NCBI RefSeq assembly: GCF_028595305.1
Contig: NZ_JAQQXS010000023.1
Span: 1 to 62,628 of the forward strand
Direction: 5' to 3'
DNA length: 62,628 bases
Origin: Roseateles koreensis
GTDB taxonomy: Bacteria; Pseudomonadota; Gammaproteobacteria; Burkholderiales; Burkholderiaceae_C
Shown: positions 25,437 to 35,276 of the stretch, in pieces
Layout: each line of letters begins with the position of its first letter
Numbering within the stretch: position 1 is the stretch's first letter
Made by a program: the position numbers and the translations under genes
Notes under the pieces: generated by a model
What the model was told of the DNA's origin: nothing
What the model saw: the letters and a program-made list of their open reading frames with translations, nothing else
Databases searched by the model: none

Positions 25437-28181
25437 ATGAGCAAAACACTGATCATTGCCGAGAAGCCTTCTGTGGCCCAGGACATCGTGCGAGCGCTCA
25501 CGCCACAGGCGGGCAAGTTCGAGAAACATGACGAGTACTTCGAGAGCGAAGGCTATGTGGTCAGCTCTGCCGTGGGCCACCTCGTGGAGATCAAGGCGCC
25601 GGAGGAGTTTGACGTCAAGCGCGGCAAATGGAGCTTCGCCAATTTGCCGGTGATTCCGCCGCACTTTGATTTGAACCCCATCGACAAGGTCAAGGGCCGC
25701 CTGAACGCGCTGGTCAAGCTGATCCGCCGCAAGGACGTGACGGCCCTGATCAACGCCTGCGACGCGGGCCGCGAAGGGGAATTGATCTTCCGTCTGATCT
25801 TGCAATACGCTCAGCCCGCCAAGGCCAAGCTGGACAAGCCGGTGCAGCGCCTGTGGCTGCAATCGATGACGCCGCAGGCGATTCGTGAAGGCTTCGAGAA
25901 GCTGCGCAGCGATGCGCAGATGCTGCCGCTGGCCGACGCGGCGCGCTGCCGCTCCGAGGCCGATTGGCTGGTGGGCATCAACGGCACACGTGCGATGACG
26001 GCGTTCAACTCACGCGATGGTGGCTTTTTCCTGACCACCGTGGGCCGGGTGCAGACGCCCACGCTGTCCATCGTGGTGGAACGTGAAGAAAAAATCCGCA
26101 AGCACGTGGCCCGCGACTACTGGGAGGTGCGCGCTGATTTCGACGCCCAGGCCGGCCAGTACGAAGGCAAGTGGTTCGACCCCGCCTGGAAGAAGGGCGA
26201 GGACGCCGAGTCCCGCGCCGACCGCTTGTGGAATCGCGCGGATGCCGACGCCATCTCCGCCGCCGTGCTGGGCCAGCCCGCCACGGTCAGCGAAGAATCC
26301 AAGCCCAGCACCAGCAGCTGCGGCGGGCTCTACGACCTGACCACGCTGCAGCGCGAGGCCAACTCGCGTTTTGGCTTCTCCGCTAAAACCACTTTGTCGC
26401 TGGCGCAGGCCTTGTATGAAAAGCACAAGGTGCTGACCTACCCGCGTACCGACTCACGCTTTCTGCCCGAAGACTACCTCGCAGTGGCCAAGCAAACGGC
26501 CGAGATGATCGCCAGCGAAGACCTGCCGGGCCCGCTGCGCGAGCTGGCTGGCCACGCGCGTACCGCTTTGAAGAATGGTTATATCAAGCCGACCAAGAAG
26601 GTGTTCGACAACACCAAGGTGTCGGATCACTTTGCCATCATCCCCACCCTGCAGGCGCCCAAGAGCCTGACGGACATCGAAGCCAAGCTCTACGACATGG
26701 TCGTCAAGCGCTTCCTGGCGGTGTTCTTCCCGCCGGCTGAATTTATGGTCACCACGCGCATCTCCACGGTGAAGGCGCAGCTGGGCGGCGCCGCGCGGGA
26801 GTTGAACTTCCAGACCAACGGCAAGGTGTTGGTCAAGCCGGGCTGGTTGGCCGTTTACGGCAAAGAGGCGCAAGAAGACGACGCCAATCTGGTGGCCGTG
26901 GCCGCTGGCGAAGTGGTGCGTACCGAGAGCGTGGATGTGAAGTCGCTGGCCACCAAACCGCCCGCCCGCTACACGGAGGCCACGCTGCTCTCCGCCATGG
27001 AAGGTGCAGGCAAGCTGATCGATGATGAGGAACTGCGCGCCGCCATGACCGAAAAAGGCCTGGGCACGCCAGCCACACGCGCCGCCACCATTGAAGGCTT
27101 GTTGACCGAGAAGTACATGTTGCGCGACGGCCGTGAGTTGATCCCCACCGCCAAGGCCTTCCAGCTGATGACGCTGCTGCGCGGCTTGCAGGTGGATAAC
27201 CTGACCAATCCCCAGCTCACCGGCGAATGGGAGTTCAAGCTCGCCGAGATGGAAAAAGGCCGGCTGGACCGCGATGCCTTCATGGCCGAGATTGCCGCCA
27301 TGACCGAGCGCGTGGTGCAAAAGGCCAAGGAATACGACCGTGACACCATTCCCGGCGACTACGCCACGCTGAAGGCACCATGCCCCAAATGCGGCGGGGT
27401 GGTGAAGGAGAACTACCGCCGCTTCACTTGCACTGGAAAAGATGCCACCAGCGAAGGCTGTGGCTTCTCCATCGGCAAGATTCCTGGCGGGCGCAGCTTC
27501 GAGTTGCATGAGGTCGAGCAGTTTCTGCGCGACAAGAAGATCGGCCCGTTGGAAGGCTTCCGCTCCAAGGCGGGGTGGCCGTTCACCGCCGAGTTGGCGC
27601 TGGTGTTCGACGATGAAACCCAGAACTGGAAGCTTGAATTCGACTTCGGCGAAGACGCCAAGAAGGCCGAGGCCGACGGCGAGCCCGTGGACTTCAGCGC
27701 GCAAACCACCTTGGGCACCTGCCCCAAGTGCGGTGGCGGCGTGTTCGAGCACGGCAGCAATTATGTGTGCCAGCACGCAGTGGGCGCCGGTTCCACCTGC
27801 GACTTCAAGAGCGGCAAGATCATCTTGCAGCAGCCTATTGAGGGGGCTCAGATGCAAAAGTTGCTGAGCACCGGCAAGACCGATTTGCTCGAAAACTTTG
27901 TCTCCAACAAAACCCGCCGCAAGTTCAAAGCCTTCCTGGCCTTTGACAAGAAGGAGGGCAAGGTGATGTTCGAGTTCGAGCCGCGTGCCGGGAAACCAGG
28001 TGCAAAACCCGCGGCAAAGGCGGTGGCAAAGACGGCTGCAAAAACCGCTGATGCGACGGAGACCACGACAGCGGCCAAGGCAGCAACGAAAACGGCTGCG
28101 AAAACGGCAGCGAAAACAGCTGCGAAAACAGCTTCCAAAAAGACCGTTGCGAAAAAGGCTGCCGCGAAAAAGAGTGCCTAG
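25437..28181 (+). CDS. topB: DNA topoisomerase III
   Basis: A 914-residue type IA topoisomerase. The Toprim domain has IIAEKPSVAQDI and DAGREGELIFRL, and the active-site tyrosine is Y335 in TYPRTDSRF. Two C-terminal zinc-ribbon-like units follow (CPKCGGVVKENYRRFTC and CPKCGGGVFEHGSNYVC), then a long Ala/Lys/Thr tail. It relaxes or decatenates negatively supercoiled DNA. The tail resembles eukaryotic H1-like tails of Burkholderiales proteins and is encoded by 12-base repeats (28083-28142). It diverges from the SET gene across a Z-DNA-prone tract. Confidence 0.93.
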   Translation: MSKTLIIAEKPSVAQDIVRALTPQAGKFEKHDEYFESEGYVVSSAVGHLVEIKAPEEFDVKRGKWSFANLPVIPPHFDLNPIDKVKGRLNALVKLIRRKDVTALINACDAGREGELIFRLILQYAQPAKAKLDKPVQRLWLQSMTPQAIREGFEKLRSDAQMLPLADAARCRSEADWLVGINGTRAMTAFNSRDGGFFLTTVGRVQTPTLSIVVEREEKIRKHVARDYWEVRADFDAQAGQYEGKWFDPAWKKGEDAESRADRLWNRADADAISAAVLGQPATVSEESKPSTSSCGGLYDLTTLQREANSRFGFSAKTTLSLAQALYEKHKVLTYPRTDSRFLPEDYLAVAKQTAEMIASEDLPGPLRELAGHARTALKNGYIKPTKKVFDNTKVSDHFAIIPTLQAPKSLTDIEAKLYDMVVKRFLAVFFPPAEFMVTTRISTVKAQLGGAARELNFQTNGKVLVKPGWLAVYGKEAQEDDANLVAVAAGEVVRTESVDVKSLATKPPARYTEATLLSAMEGAGKLIDDEELRAAMTEKGLGTPATRAATIEGLLTEKYMLRDGRELIPTAKAFQLMTLLRGLQVDNLTNPQLTGEWEFKLAEMEKGRLDRDAFMAEIAAMTERVVQKAKEYDRDTIPGDYATLKAPCPKCGGVVKENYRRFTCTGKDATSEGCGFSIGKIPGGRSFELHEVEQFLRDKKIGPLEGFRSKAGWPFTAELALVFDDETQNWKLEFDFGEDAKKAEADGEPVDFSAQTTLGTCPKCGGGVFEHGSNYVCQHAVGAGSTCDFKSGKIILQQPIEGAQMQKLLSTGKTDLLENFVSNKTRRKFKAFLAFDKKEGKVMFEFEPRAGKPGAKPAAKAVAKTAAKTADATETTTAAKAATKTAAKTAAKTAAKTASKKTVAKKAAAKKSA
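28083..28142 (+). repeat. 12-bp tandem repeats encoding the TopB tail
   Basis: Five 12-base units of the type GCNNCGAAAACR (last unit divergent) run in frame at 28083, 28095, 28107, 28119 and 28131, encoding AKTA-type repeats. The number of copies could vary by slippage without breaking the frame. Confidence 0.7.
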
Positions 28182-28284
28182 CCCGTCAACATCCGCTCAA
28201 GGAGCCTCCCGGGCTGACAGAGCGGAAAATACCGCCAAAATAGGTCGTTAGTCGAACGGGCTTTGATTCCTGGGGAGGGATTGC

Positions 28285-30189
28285 ATGGCAATCAGGAAGG
28301 TGACACTGGGCTTGCAAGCGCGCTTGATGCTTGGTATTGCGGGCCTTGCCACGACTTTGGTCGCCGGGGTGGGTTGGGCTTGGACGCAGCAGGTGGAGCG
28401 CAGCTTGAGCGAGGCCTTGCAGCAGCGGGCCAATCGCATGGCGCACCTCGTCCAAAGCAATTTGGCGGGCCCCATCTGGAAGGTTGACCAAGGCTCGATC
28501 GACAGCTTGCTGGACGCGGCGATGACCGACCCCGAGGTGGCCATCATCGAATTGCACAGCGATTTGTCCGCAGGAGCGCCCTTGATGCGCCAGCGCACAC
28601 GCCCACCGGTGAACCCCCTGCGCCTTGTCTATGACGTACCTGCACCCACCGCCTTGCGACCGGAGGGTGGCATGCTTGGCACGGTGGCCCTGACGTTCTC
28701 GCGCGAGTTGGTGCAACAGCAAGTGGGTGAGCTGCACCGCTTTGTCTTGACCCTGATGCTGGGGGTGCTGGCGGCGGTGATGCTCAGTTCCTACTTTCTG
28801 GTGCGGCGCTTTGTCAAACAGCCTGTGCGACGTTTGGGTGAGTTGGCGCAGCGGGTGGCGGCGGGTGATCTGGGGGCGCAGATGCCCGTGGCCTATCCCG
28901 ATGAAATTGGCCAGCTGACGGCACAGTTCAACCACATGAGCGCGCAGTTGCTGGCCTCCAGCCACGGTTTGAAGCTCAGCGAGGAGCGTTACCGCAGCTT
29001 GTATGAAAACGCACCGGAAGGCATTTTTCAAGCCGACGGGCGCGGGCGCCTGCTGGACCTGAATGTGGCCCTTGCGCGCATGCTCGGGTTCAGCCACCCC
29101 GCGCAGGCGCTTGCAGCCTACCGCCGCTTGCGCCAATTGGTGACCTTGGAGGCGCGTGACTACCGGCGCTTGCGGCGTGCGCTGGTGCGCGACGGACGCC
29201 TGCAGCAAGTGCAGTTGCTCATGGCCACGCCCGGCCTGGGCCCGGCCCCTGACCACGCGCCCACGCGCATCACCCATGCCGGGCGTGAAATTTGGGTGGA
29301 GCTGAGTGCCTACACCGTGGCCAGCGCGGACGGTTCGCAGGTTCGCGTTGAAGGCATGGTGAGCAACATCACCCAGCGCCGCCGGGCTGAACTGGCTTTG
29401 ATGCACCACCGCGATCACCTGGAGGACGTGGTGGCCGAGCGGACCCAGGCTTTGCGCCAAGCCATCACGCGTGCCGAAGAATCGGGGCAAGCCAAGAGCC
29501 GTTTCCTGGCCACCATGAGCCATGAATTCCGCACCCCGTTGAACGCGATTTTGGGCTTTGCGCAGCTGCTGCAAATGGACGATCTCCTGCGGACCGACCA
29601 ACGTGCACGTGTCGACTCCATTCGCAATTCGGGTGAGCATCTGCTGTACCTGATCTCCGACATGCTCGACATGGCCAGCATCGAAGCGGGCAAGGTGCGC
29701 CTGAATCCCAGTGCTGTCGATCTGCGGGCCTTGCTGGAAATGGTGGCAGACAGCATTCGGCTGCGTGCCCAGGAAAAGGGCCTGCGCTTCGACGTGGTGT
29801 TGGCGCCCCAATTGCCGCAACGCCTGATGGTTGACGGCCAGCGCTTGCGCCAGGTGTTGTTGAACCTGCTCTCCAACGCAGTCAAGTTCACCGACCACGG
29901 CGGGGTGCATCTGGAGGTCAGCGTGGTGGCGCAGGGCGAGGCCATGACCCAGCTGCGATTCAGCGTGCGAGACAGCGGCATCGGCATCGCGCCGGAGGAT
30001 GCTGCGCAACTCTTCCAGCCCTTTGCGCAAGTGGCCGACGCGGCCCGTTGCCTCGGTGGCACGGGCTTGGGGCTATCCATCAGCCAGCAACTGGTGCACC
30101 AGATGGACAGCGAAATCCGCCTGATCAGCACGCCCGCCATGGGCAGCGAATTTGTCTTTGAGCTGGCCCTGCCCAATGTGCCCCGGTGA
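28285..30189 (+). CDS. Membrane sensor histidine kinase with HAMP and PAS domains
   Basis: A 634-residue sensor. Transmembrane segments lie near residues 13-33 and 153-175, enclosing a periplasmic sensor loop of about 115 residues; a HAMP linker follows (PVRRLGELAQRVAAGD), then a PAS domain (about 235-365). The HisKA phosphoacceptor is H413 in FLATMSHEFRTPLN. The ATPase boxes are LLNLLSNAVKF, DSGIGIA and GGTGLGLSIS. The signal is unknown. No response regulator is adjacent, so its partner must be encoded elsewhere. Confidence 0.87.
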   Translation: MAIRKVTLGLQARLMLGIAGLATTLVAGVGWAWTQQVERSLSEALQQRANRMAHLVQSNLAGPIWKVDQGSIDSLLDAAMTDPEVAIIELHSDLSAGAPLMRQRTRPPVNPLRLVYDVPAPTALRPEGGMLGTVALTFSRELVQQQVGELHRFVLTLMLGVLAAVMLSSYFLVRRFVKQPVRRLGELAQRVAAGDLGAQMPVAYPDEIGQLTAQFNHMSAQLLASSHGLKLSEERYRSLYENAPEGIFQADGRGRLLDLNVALARMLGFSHPAQALAAYRRLRQLVTLEARDYRRLRRALVRDGRLQQVQLLMATPGLGPAPDHAPTRITHAGREIWVELSAYTVASADGSQVRVEGMVSNITQRRRAELALMHHRDHLEDVVAERTQALRQAITRAEESGQAKSRFLATMSHEFRTPLNAILGFAQLLQMDDLLRTDQRARVDSIRNSGEHLLYLISDMLDMASIEAGKVRLNPSAVDLRALLEMVADSIRLRAQEKGLRFDVVLAPQLPQRLMVDGQRLRQVLLNLLSNAVKFTDHGGVHLEVSVVAQGEAMTQLRFSVRDSGIGIAPEDAAQLFQPFAQVADAARCLGGTGLGLSISQQLVHQMDSEIRLISTPAMGSEFVFELALPNVPR

Positions 30190-30282
30190 CCTTCGTCACT
30201 TGTTGAATGGAGCGCCAGCCGTTAGTGTTGCGGCCTACGCCTTTTTCATCCCGATTTCTTCTTCATTCATCAGGACGCGTTT

Positions 30283-33189
30283 ATGAAATTGCAGCCGCAA
30301 ATCACCCACCTGACTGCGATTGCCGCTGTTTGCGCGGCCTTGGGATTGAGCCCTCTGGGCGCGCTGGCGGCGGGGGCGTCAGCGACGACTTCTGCGCTTG
30401 CATTTGCGGCGGCCCCGGGCGCGGTGGAGTCGGCGAACGGCCAATTGGCGGTCAGGCACGAAAAGTTTCGCCTGGCCAATGGCTTCGAGGTGATTTTGGT
30501 GGAAGACCACCGGCTGCCGCTGATCGCCTTCAATCTCTGGGTCCACGCCGGGCCGCGCAACGAGGCTCCGGGGCAGACCGGGTTTGCCCACCTTTTCGAG
30601 CACCTGATGTTCGCCGGCACCCGGCACATTCCGCGTGGGGCGGCGGACAAGATTGTGGAAGCTGCGGGCGGCACCGATGCGAACGGCAGCACTGATTTCG
30701 ACCGCACCAACTACTACTTCACCTTGCCCTCCAACCAGCTGGAACTGGGCCTGTGGATCAAGGCCGATATGCTGGGCTATATGCTTGATGAGGTCGATGC
30801 CGTCGCCTTGGCCAATCAGCAAGACGTGGTGCGCAACGAGCGCCGGCAATCCGTCGAGAATCGGCCTTATGGCATTGTGGAAGAGGCCACGTTTCAAGCC
30901 TTGTTTCCTGAAGGCCATCCATATCGCGCCTCGGTGATCGGCTCGCATGCAGACATCCAGTCCATCAAGCTGGAAGACGTCAAAGCCTTTTCGCGCACCT
31001 ACTACCGACCCAACAATGCCACCTTGGTGCTGGCTGGCGACTTCAAACCAGCTGAGGCCAAGCGTTTGCTGCAGAAGTACTTCGGTACGCTCAAGGCCGG
31101 TGAGGCCGTGCCTGATGTGAAGGTGGCGCAGCCGGTGATCACCCATGAGCGCCGGGTGGCGGTGACCGACCAGATCGAGCTGTCGCGCCTCAGCCTGAAT
31201 TGGCACACCCCCGCCATGTACCAGGCGGGCGATGCCGATCTGGACCTGGCCGGCATCATTTTGGGCGGTGGTAAGTCCAGCCGGCTCTACAAAACCCTGG
31301 TCTACGAGCGTCAGCTGGCGCAAAGCGTGCAGGCCAGCCAGGAGTCGATGGCCCTGGGCTCGGTGTTTGCCGTTGAGTTGGTGGCACGCCCCGGCAAATC
31401 GCTCGATGAAATCGAATCGCTGGTGGACACCGAGCTGGCCGCGCTGGCCCAGACCCCGCCCTCCACCGAGGAAGTGCAGCGGGCGCTGGCCAGCATCGAA
31501 ACTCAGTTGCTCTCCCGCCTGGAAAAAATGGGTAGCCTGGCCGACCTGATGAACCACTACAACCAGACGGCGGGCGACCCTGACTTCGTGGGCAAGGACC
31601 TCAGCCGCTATCGCAGCGTCACACCCGCTTCGGTGCAGGCGGCGGTGGCCCGCTTCCTGCGCAAGGACGCTCGTGTGGTCGTGCAGGCCACGCCGGGCGA
31701 GAAGGTGCTGGCCGCCGAGGTGTCCACGCCGCCCATGCCCACGGGCAAGCCGGCCGCACCCAGTGCTGCTGAGCGCGCGCAGCTGAATGCGCCCGAAGTT
31801 TGGCGCATGAAGCAGCCCAAGGCAGGCAAGGCTTTGGCCTTGAGTCTGCCCGCTGGCCAACGATTCACCCTGCCCAACGGTTTGACGGTGGTGCACGTGC
31901 CCAAACCCGGCCTGCCGCTGGCCAGCGCCACCTTGGTGCTGCGCGCTGGCCAGATCAACAATCCGGCCGCGCTGCCGGGCTTGGCGAGCTTCACGGCGAG
32001 CATGTTGCAAGAGGGTACGCAGACGCGCAGTGCACAGCAGGTGGCCGATGAAATCGCCAATCTGGGCGCGGTGCTGAGCGCCAGCGCTTCGGCGGAAGAG
32101 TCCCGCATTGAGCTGAACAGCTTGAAGTCGCGTTTCAAACCCGGGCTGGCCTTGCTGGCGGATCTGGCCTTGAACCCGGCATTCAGTGACGCCGAGGTTC
32201 AGCGCAAGCAGGCGGCCCGCCTGGCGGCGCTGGCCCAGCAGCGCGACGATGCCGCGACTGTGGCAAGCGTGGTGGCGGCCCGGGCGGTGTATGGCGAGGG
32301 CCACCCGCTGTCGGTCAGTTCGCTGGGCGATGAGGCGTCCATTCGCGCCACGCACGGCGCGAATTTGCGCGAGTTCTGGCAGCAGCAATACCGGCCCGAT
32401 CACGCGGCCCTGGTGATTGCGGGAGATGTCAGTGCTGACGAGGCCCGTGCCTTGGCTGCGTCCTTGTTCGGGGGCTGGAAGGCGGCTGTGTCGGCATCTC
32501 CATCGGTACCCACCTCGGCTGAGTCAGTCGGGTTCCATCCGACGAATTCGACGAAGGCCCGCATGATTCTGGTGGACAAACCAGGCGCACCACAGACCGC
32601 GCTGGCCGTCGTCTGTGCGGGCCCGCGTGCGACGGTCCCCGACGCCGCCGCCATCAAGGTCATGAACAATGCCTTGGGCGGCAGCTTCACCTCGCGCATC
32701 AATCAACAGTTGCGCGAGGTCAAGGGCTACACCTACGGCATTTACTCGCACTTCAATATGGGTCGCGAGCAGGGGCAATTCGGCATACGAGGCAGTGTGC
32801 GCACGGATGTGACGGGTGCGGCGCTGCAGGATATGTTCACCGAGATTCGAGCCGTCCGCGCCAAGCCCCTGCCTGCTGAAGAAGTGGCCCGTGCTCGCAA
32901 CGCGCAGCTGCTGTCCTTGCCGGGCATGCTGGACACCAATCAGGTGGTGGCGGCCAGTTTTGCCGGGCTCTGGGCCTTGGGCCTGCCGGAGGACTATCTG
33001 GTCAAGTTGCCCGCCAAGCTAGGCGCCGTCACGCCGGCCAGCGCTTACCGTGCGGCGCTGCGTTATGTCGATGCCGACGGCTTGATCGTTGTGGCAGTGG
33101 GCGACCAGGGCAAGGTCTTGCCGCAGTTGCAAAGTTTCGGCCGCAAGCCGCTGGAGTTGCGCGACGCGAATGGTCAGGTCTTGAAATAA
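30283..33189 (+). CDS. Exported M16-family zinc metallopeptidase (two-domain)
   Basis: A 968-residue protein with a signal peptide (basic start, hydrophobic core, LGALAAGASA). It holds two tandem M16 units. The first has the inverted zinc motif HxxEH in AHLFEHLMFAG (H103, E106, H107), followed by the TNYYFTLP and ERRQS segments. The second half, which begins about residue 530, lacks that motif, as in pitrilysin-like pairs where only one half is catalytic. It would degrade peptides or processed signal fragments in the periplasm. A GAGGG-type site is absent; spacing to the kinase is 93 bases. Confidence 0.88.
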   Translation: MKLQPQITHLTAIAAVCAALGLSPLGALAAGASATTSALAFAAAPGAVESANGQLAVRHEKFRLANGFEVILVEDHRLPLIAFNLWVHAGPRNEAPGQTGFAHLFEHLMFAGTRHIPRGAADKIVEAAGGTDANGSTDFDRTNYYFTLPSNQLELGLWIKADMLGYMLDEVDAVALANQQDVVRNERRQSVENRPYGIVEEATFQALFPEGHPYRASVIGSHADIQSIKLEDVKAFSRTYYRPNNATLVLAGDFKPAEAKRLLQKYFGTLKAGEAVPDVKVAQPVITHERRVAVTDQIELSRLSLNWHTPAMYQAGDADLDLAGIILGGGKSSRLYKTLVYERQLAQSVQASQESMALGSVFAVELVARPGKSLDEIESLVDTELAALAQTPPSTEEVQRALASIETQLLSRLEKMGSLADLMNHYNQTAGDPDFVGKDLSRYRSVTPASVQAAVARFLRKDARVVVQATPGEKVLAAEVSTPPMPTGKPAAPSAAERAQLNAPEVWRMKQPKAGKALALSLPAGQRFTLPNGLTVVHVPKPGLPLASATLVLRAGQINNPAALPGLASFTASMLQEGTQTRSAQQVADEIANLGAVLSASASAEESRIELNSLKSRFKPGLALLADLALNPAFSDAEVQRKQAARLAALAQQRDDAATVASVVAARAVYGEGHPLSVSSLGDEASIRATHGANLREFWQQQYRPDHAALVIAGDVSADEARALAASLFGGWKAAVSASPSVPTSAESVGFHPTNSTKARMILVDKPGAPQTALAVVCAGPRATVPDAAAIKVMNNALGGSFTSRINQQLREVKGYTYGIYSHFNMGREQGQFGIRGSVRTDVTGAALQDMFTEIRAVRAKPLPAEEVARARNAQLLSLPGMLDTNQVVAASFAGLWALGLPEDYLVKLPAKLGAVTPASAYRAALRYVDADGLIVVAVGDQGKVLPQLQSFGRKPLELRDANGQVLK

Positions 33190-33328
33190 CCCGTTAGATC
33201 AAAGGGGCTGTGGCTTGTGCGCGGCCCGCCCGCCGCCCTATAGTCCGCGGCGATGGTGCAAGCGCGCCGAGATTGCCCATTCGATGGTGCTGATGTGATT
33301 CACTCGGCTCAACCCTCAGGGAGATTTC

Positions 33329-33781
33329 ATGAAGCTTGTTCGACTCCTGGGCGCCAGTATGGGCGCCGCCTTGGTCATTTTTGCGCAGACCTACGCCGCG
33401 CCAGCCTTGGCCGATAGCTCCTATACCCCTGGTTCAGTCTGGTCGTTTTCCAATATCCATGTGGAGCCCGGTCAGTTCGAGAACTATATGGACTACCTGG
33501 CCGGCAACTACAAGAAGCAAAACGAGTTCCTGAAAAAGGAGGGCGTGGTGCTGTCCTACCATGTGCTGCAGGTCAATGCGCCGCGCAGCGGCGAGCCAGA
33601 TCTGGTGCTGGCCATCGAATACAAGGACTACGCCAGCAATGCCGAGCGGCTTGCCATCCAGAAAAAGATGGAAGCCATGATGGCCATGGACGCTCACAAG
33701 ATGGACAGCGCCAGCGGTGAGCGCAAGGTCATGCGCAAGCTGGGCGGCAACATGGAGTTGCAGGAGTTGAAGCTCAAGTAA
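33329..33781 (+). CDS. Small exported protein of unknown function
   Basis: A 150-residue protein with a signal peptide (MKLVRLLG then a hydrophobic core ending APALADS). The mature part looks like a dimeric alpha/beta-barrel fold (SVWSFSNIHVEPGQFENYM... EPDLVLAIEYKDYAS), similar to stress-responsive or monooxygenase-like domains, and ends in a charged C-terminal tail. CAGGGAG precedes the start. A perfect 11-bp hairpin follows the stop. It cannot be assigned a function. Confidence 0.75.
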   Translation: MKLVRLLGASMGAALVIFAQTYAAPALADSSYTPGSVWSFSNIHVEPGQFENYMDYLAGNYKKQNEFLKKEGVVLSYHVLQVNAPRSGEPDLVLAIEYKDYASNAERLAIQKKMEAMMAMDAHKMDSASGERKVMRKLGGNMELQELKLK

Positions 33782-33789
33782 CAGCCCAA

Positions 33790-33817
33790 GTAACGTGGCA
33801 TTTACTTGCCACGTTAC
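33790..33817 (+). terminator. Hairpin after the small exported protein
   Basis: GTAACGTGGCA (33790-33800) pairs perfectly with TGCCACGTTAC (33807-33817) across a six-base loop, nine bases after the stop. No T-run follows, so termination may depend on rho or the hairpin may protect the 3' end. Confidence 0.55.
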
Positions 33818-33949
33818 AAGCGCCGTGCAGTGGATAAAGGGCTTGGCTGTGCTCACACGCCGGGCTTTTTTCCGCCTGAGTGGGCGGGGTCGGGCGCAGC
33901 TTATGTGCACGACTGCGGCGTGCCGATGCACTTCGGTCAAAATATCGGC

Positions 33950-35224
33950 ATGAGCGCTTCTGACCTGACCTCCTATATGGACTCCGTGGGCCTTGCTGCC
34001 CGCCAAGCTTCGGCCTTGATGGCCGCGGCGCCCACTGCGGCCAAGAACAAGGCCTTGCTGGCTCTGGCCCGCCGCCTGCGCGAGGCCGGCCCAGCGCTGG
34101 CGCAAGCCAATGCCAAGGATCTGGCGGCCGCCAGCGACTTGGACGAACCCATGCGCGATCGCCTCAAGCTGAAGCCCGAGGTGATTGAAACCGTGGCGCA
34201 GGGCTGTGAGCAAATCGCCGCCATGCCGGACCCGGTGGGCGAGATCACCAGCCTCAAGCGCCGCCCGAGCGGCATCAGCGTGGGCCAAATGCGCGTGCCG
34301 CTGGGCGTGTTCGGCATGATTTATGAGAGCCGCCCGAACGTGACCATCGAGGCCGCGTCGTTGGCCATCAAGAGTGGTAACGCCTGTATTCTGCGGGGTG
34401 GATCGGAGGCCATTCACTCCAATCTGGCCCTGGCGAATCTGGTGGCTGCTGCCTTGAAAGAGGCCGGCCTGCCTGAAGCGGCGGTGCAGTTAATCAACAC
34501 CACCGACCGCGCGGCGGTGGGCTTGTTGATTGCCGCTCCGCAGCATGTGGACGTCATCATTCCGCGTGGCGGCAAGGGTTTGATCGAGCGCATCACCGCC
34601 GAAGCCAAGGTGCCGGTCATCAAACACCTGGACGGCAACTGCCATTGCTATGTGGACGCCGAAGTGGAATTTGGCCTGGCGCTGACCGTGGTGATGAATG
34701 CCAAGACGCAAAAGTACAGCCCCTGCAACGCCACCGAGTCTTTGCTGGTGCATGCCGAAAGCGCGTCGGACTTTCTGCCGCACATCGGCGCGCTGCTGAG
34801 CGAGAAGGGCGTGGAGATGCGTGGTTGCCCGCGCACCCTGGCCCTGCTGGGCCCGATCCCGGGCGCCAAAATCAAGGCGGCGACCGAGGCCGATTGGAGC
34901 GAGGAGTACCTGGCGCCCGTGTTGAGCATCAAGGTGGTGGACAGCCTGACCGAGGCCATTGCGCACATCAACCGCTACGGCTCGCACCACACCGATGCGA
35001 TCCTTACCACCCATCACGCCAATGCCATGCGCTTTTTGCGTGAGGTGGATTCCGCCAGTGTGATGGTCAATGCCAGCACCCGGTTTGCCGATGGCTTTGA
35101 GTACGGCCTGGGCGCCGAGATCGGCATCTCAACCGACAAACTGCATGCACGCGGGCCGGTGGGGCTTGAAGGGCTGACGTCGTTGAAGTGGGTGGTACTG
35201 GGGCAGGGCGAAATTCGCGTCTGA
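33950..35224 (+). CDS. proA: Glutamate-5-semialdehyde dehydrogenase (gamma-glutamyl phosphate reductase)
   Basis: A 424-residue enzyme that reduces gamma-glutamyl phosphate to glutamate-5-semialdehyde in proline synthesis. The catalytic cysteine sits in [13 protein letters not shown]. The NADP-binding region and the conserved [11 protein letters not shown] loop are present. ATG 33950 ([14 protein letters not shown]) starts at the usual helical N-terminus; the upstream extension to 33806 is not conserved in character. proB is not adjacent. Confidence 0.94.
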   Translation: MSASDLTSYMDSVGLAARQASALMAAAPTAAKNKALLALARRLREAGPALAQANAKDLAAASDLDEPMRDRLKLKPEVIETVAQGCEQIAAMPDPVGEITSLKRRPSGISVGQMRVPLGVFGMIYESRPNVTIEAASLAIKSGNACILRGGSEAIHSNLALANLVAAALKEAGLPEAAVQLINTTDRAAVGLLIAAPQHVDVIIPRGGKGLIERITAEAKVPVIKHLDGNCHCYVDAEVEFGLALTVVMNAKTQKYSPCNATESLLVHAESASDFLPHIGALLSEKGVEMRGCPRTLALLGPIPGAKIKAATEADWSEEYLAPVLSIKVVDSLTEAIAHINRYGSHHTDAILTTHHANAMRFLREVDSASVMVNASTRFADGFEYGLGAEIGISTDKLHARGPVGLEGLTSLKWVVLGQGEIRV

Positions 35225-35276
35225 ACCCGGGGCCTATGGCCGGTGATCCGTCACGTTGAACGCATCCATGCGTGCA

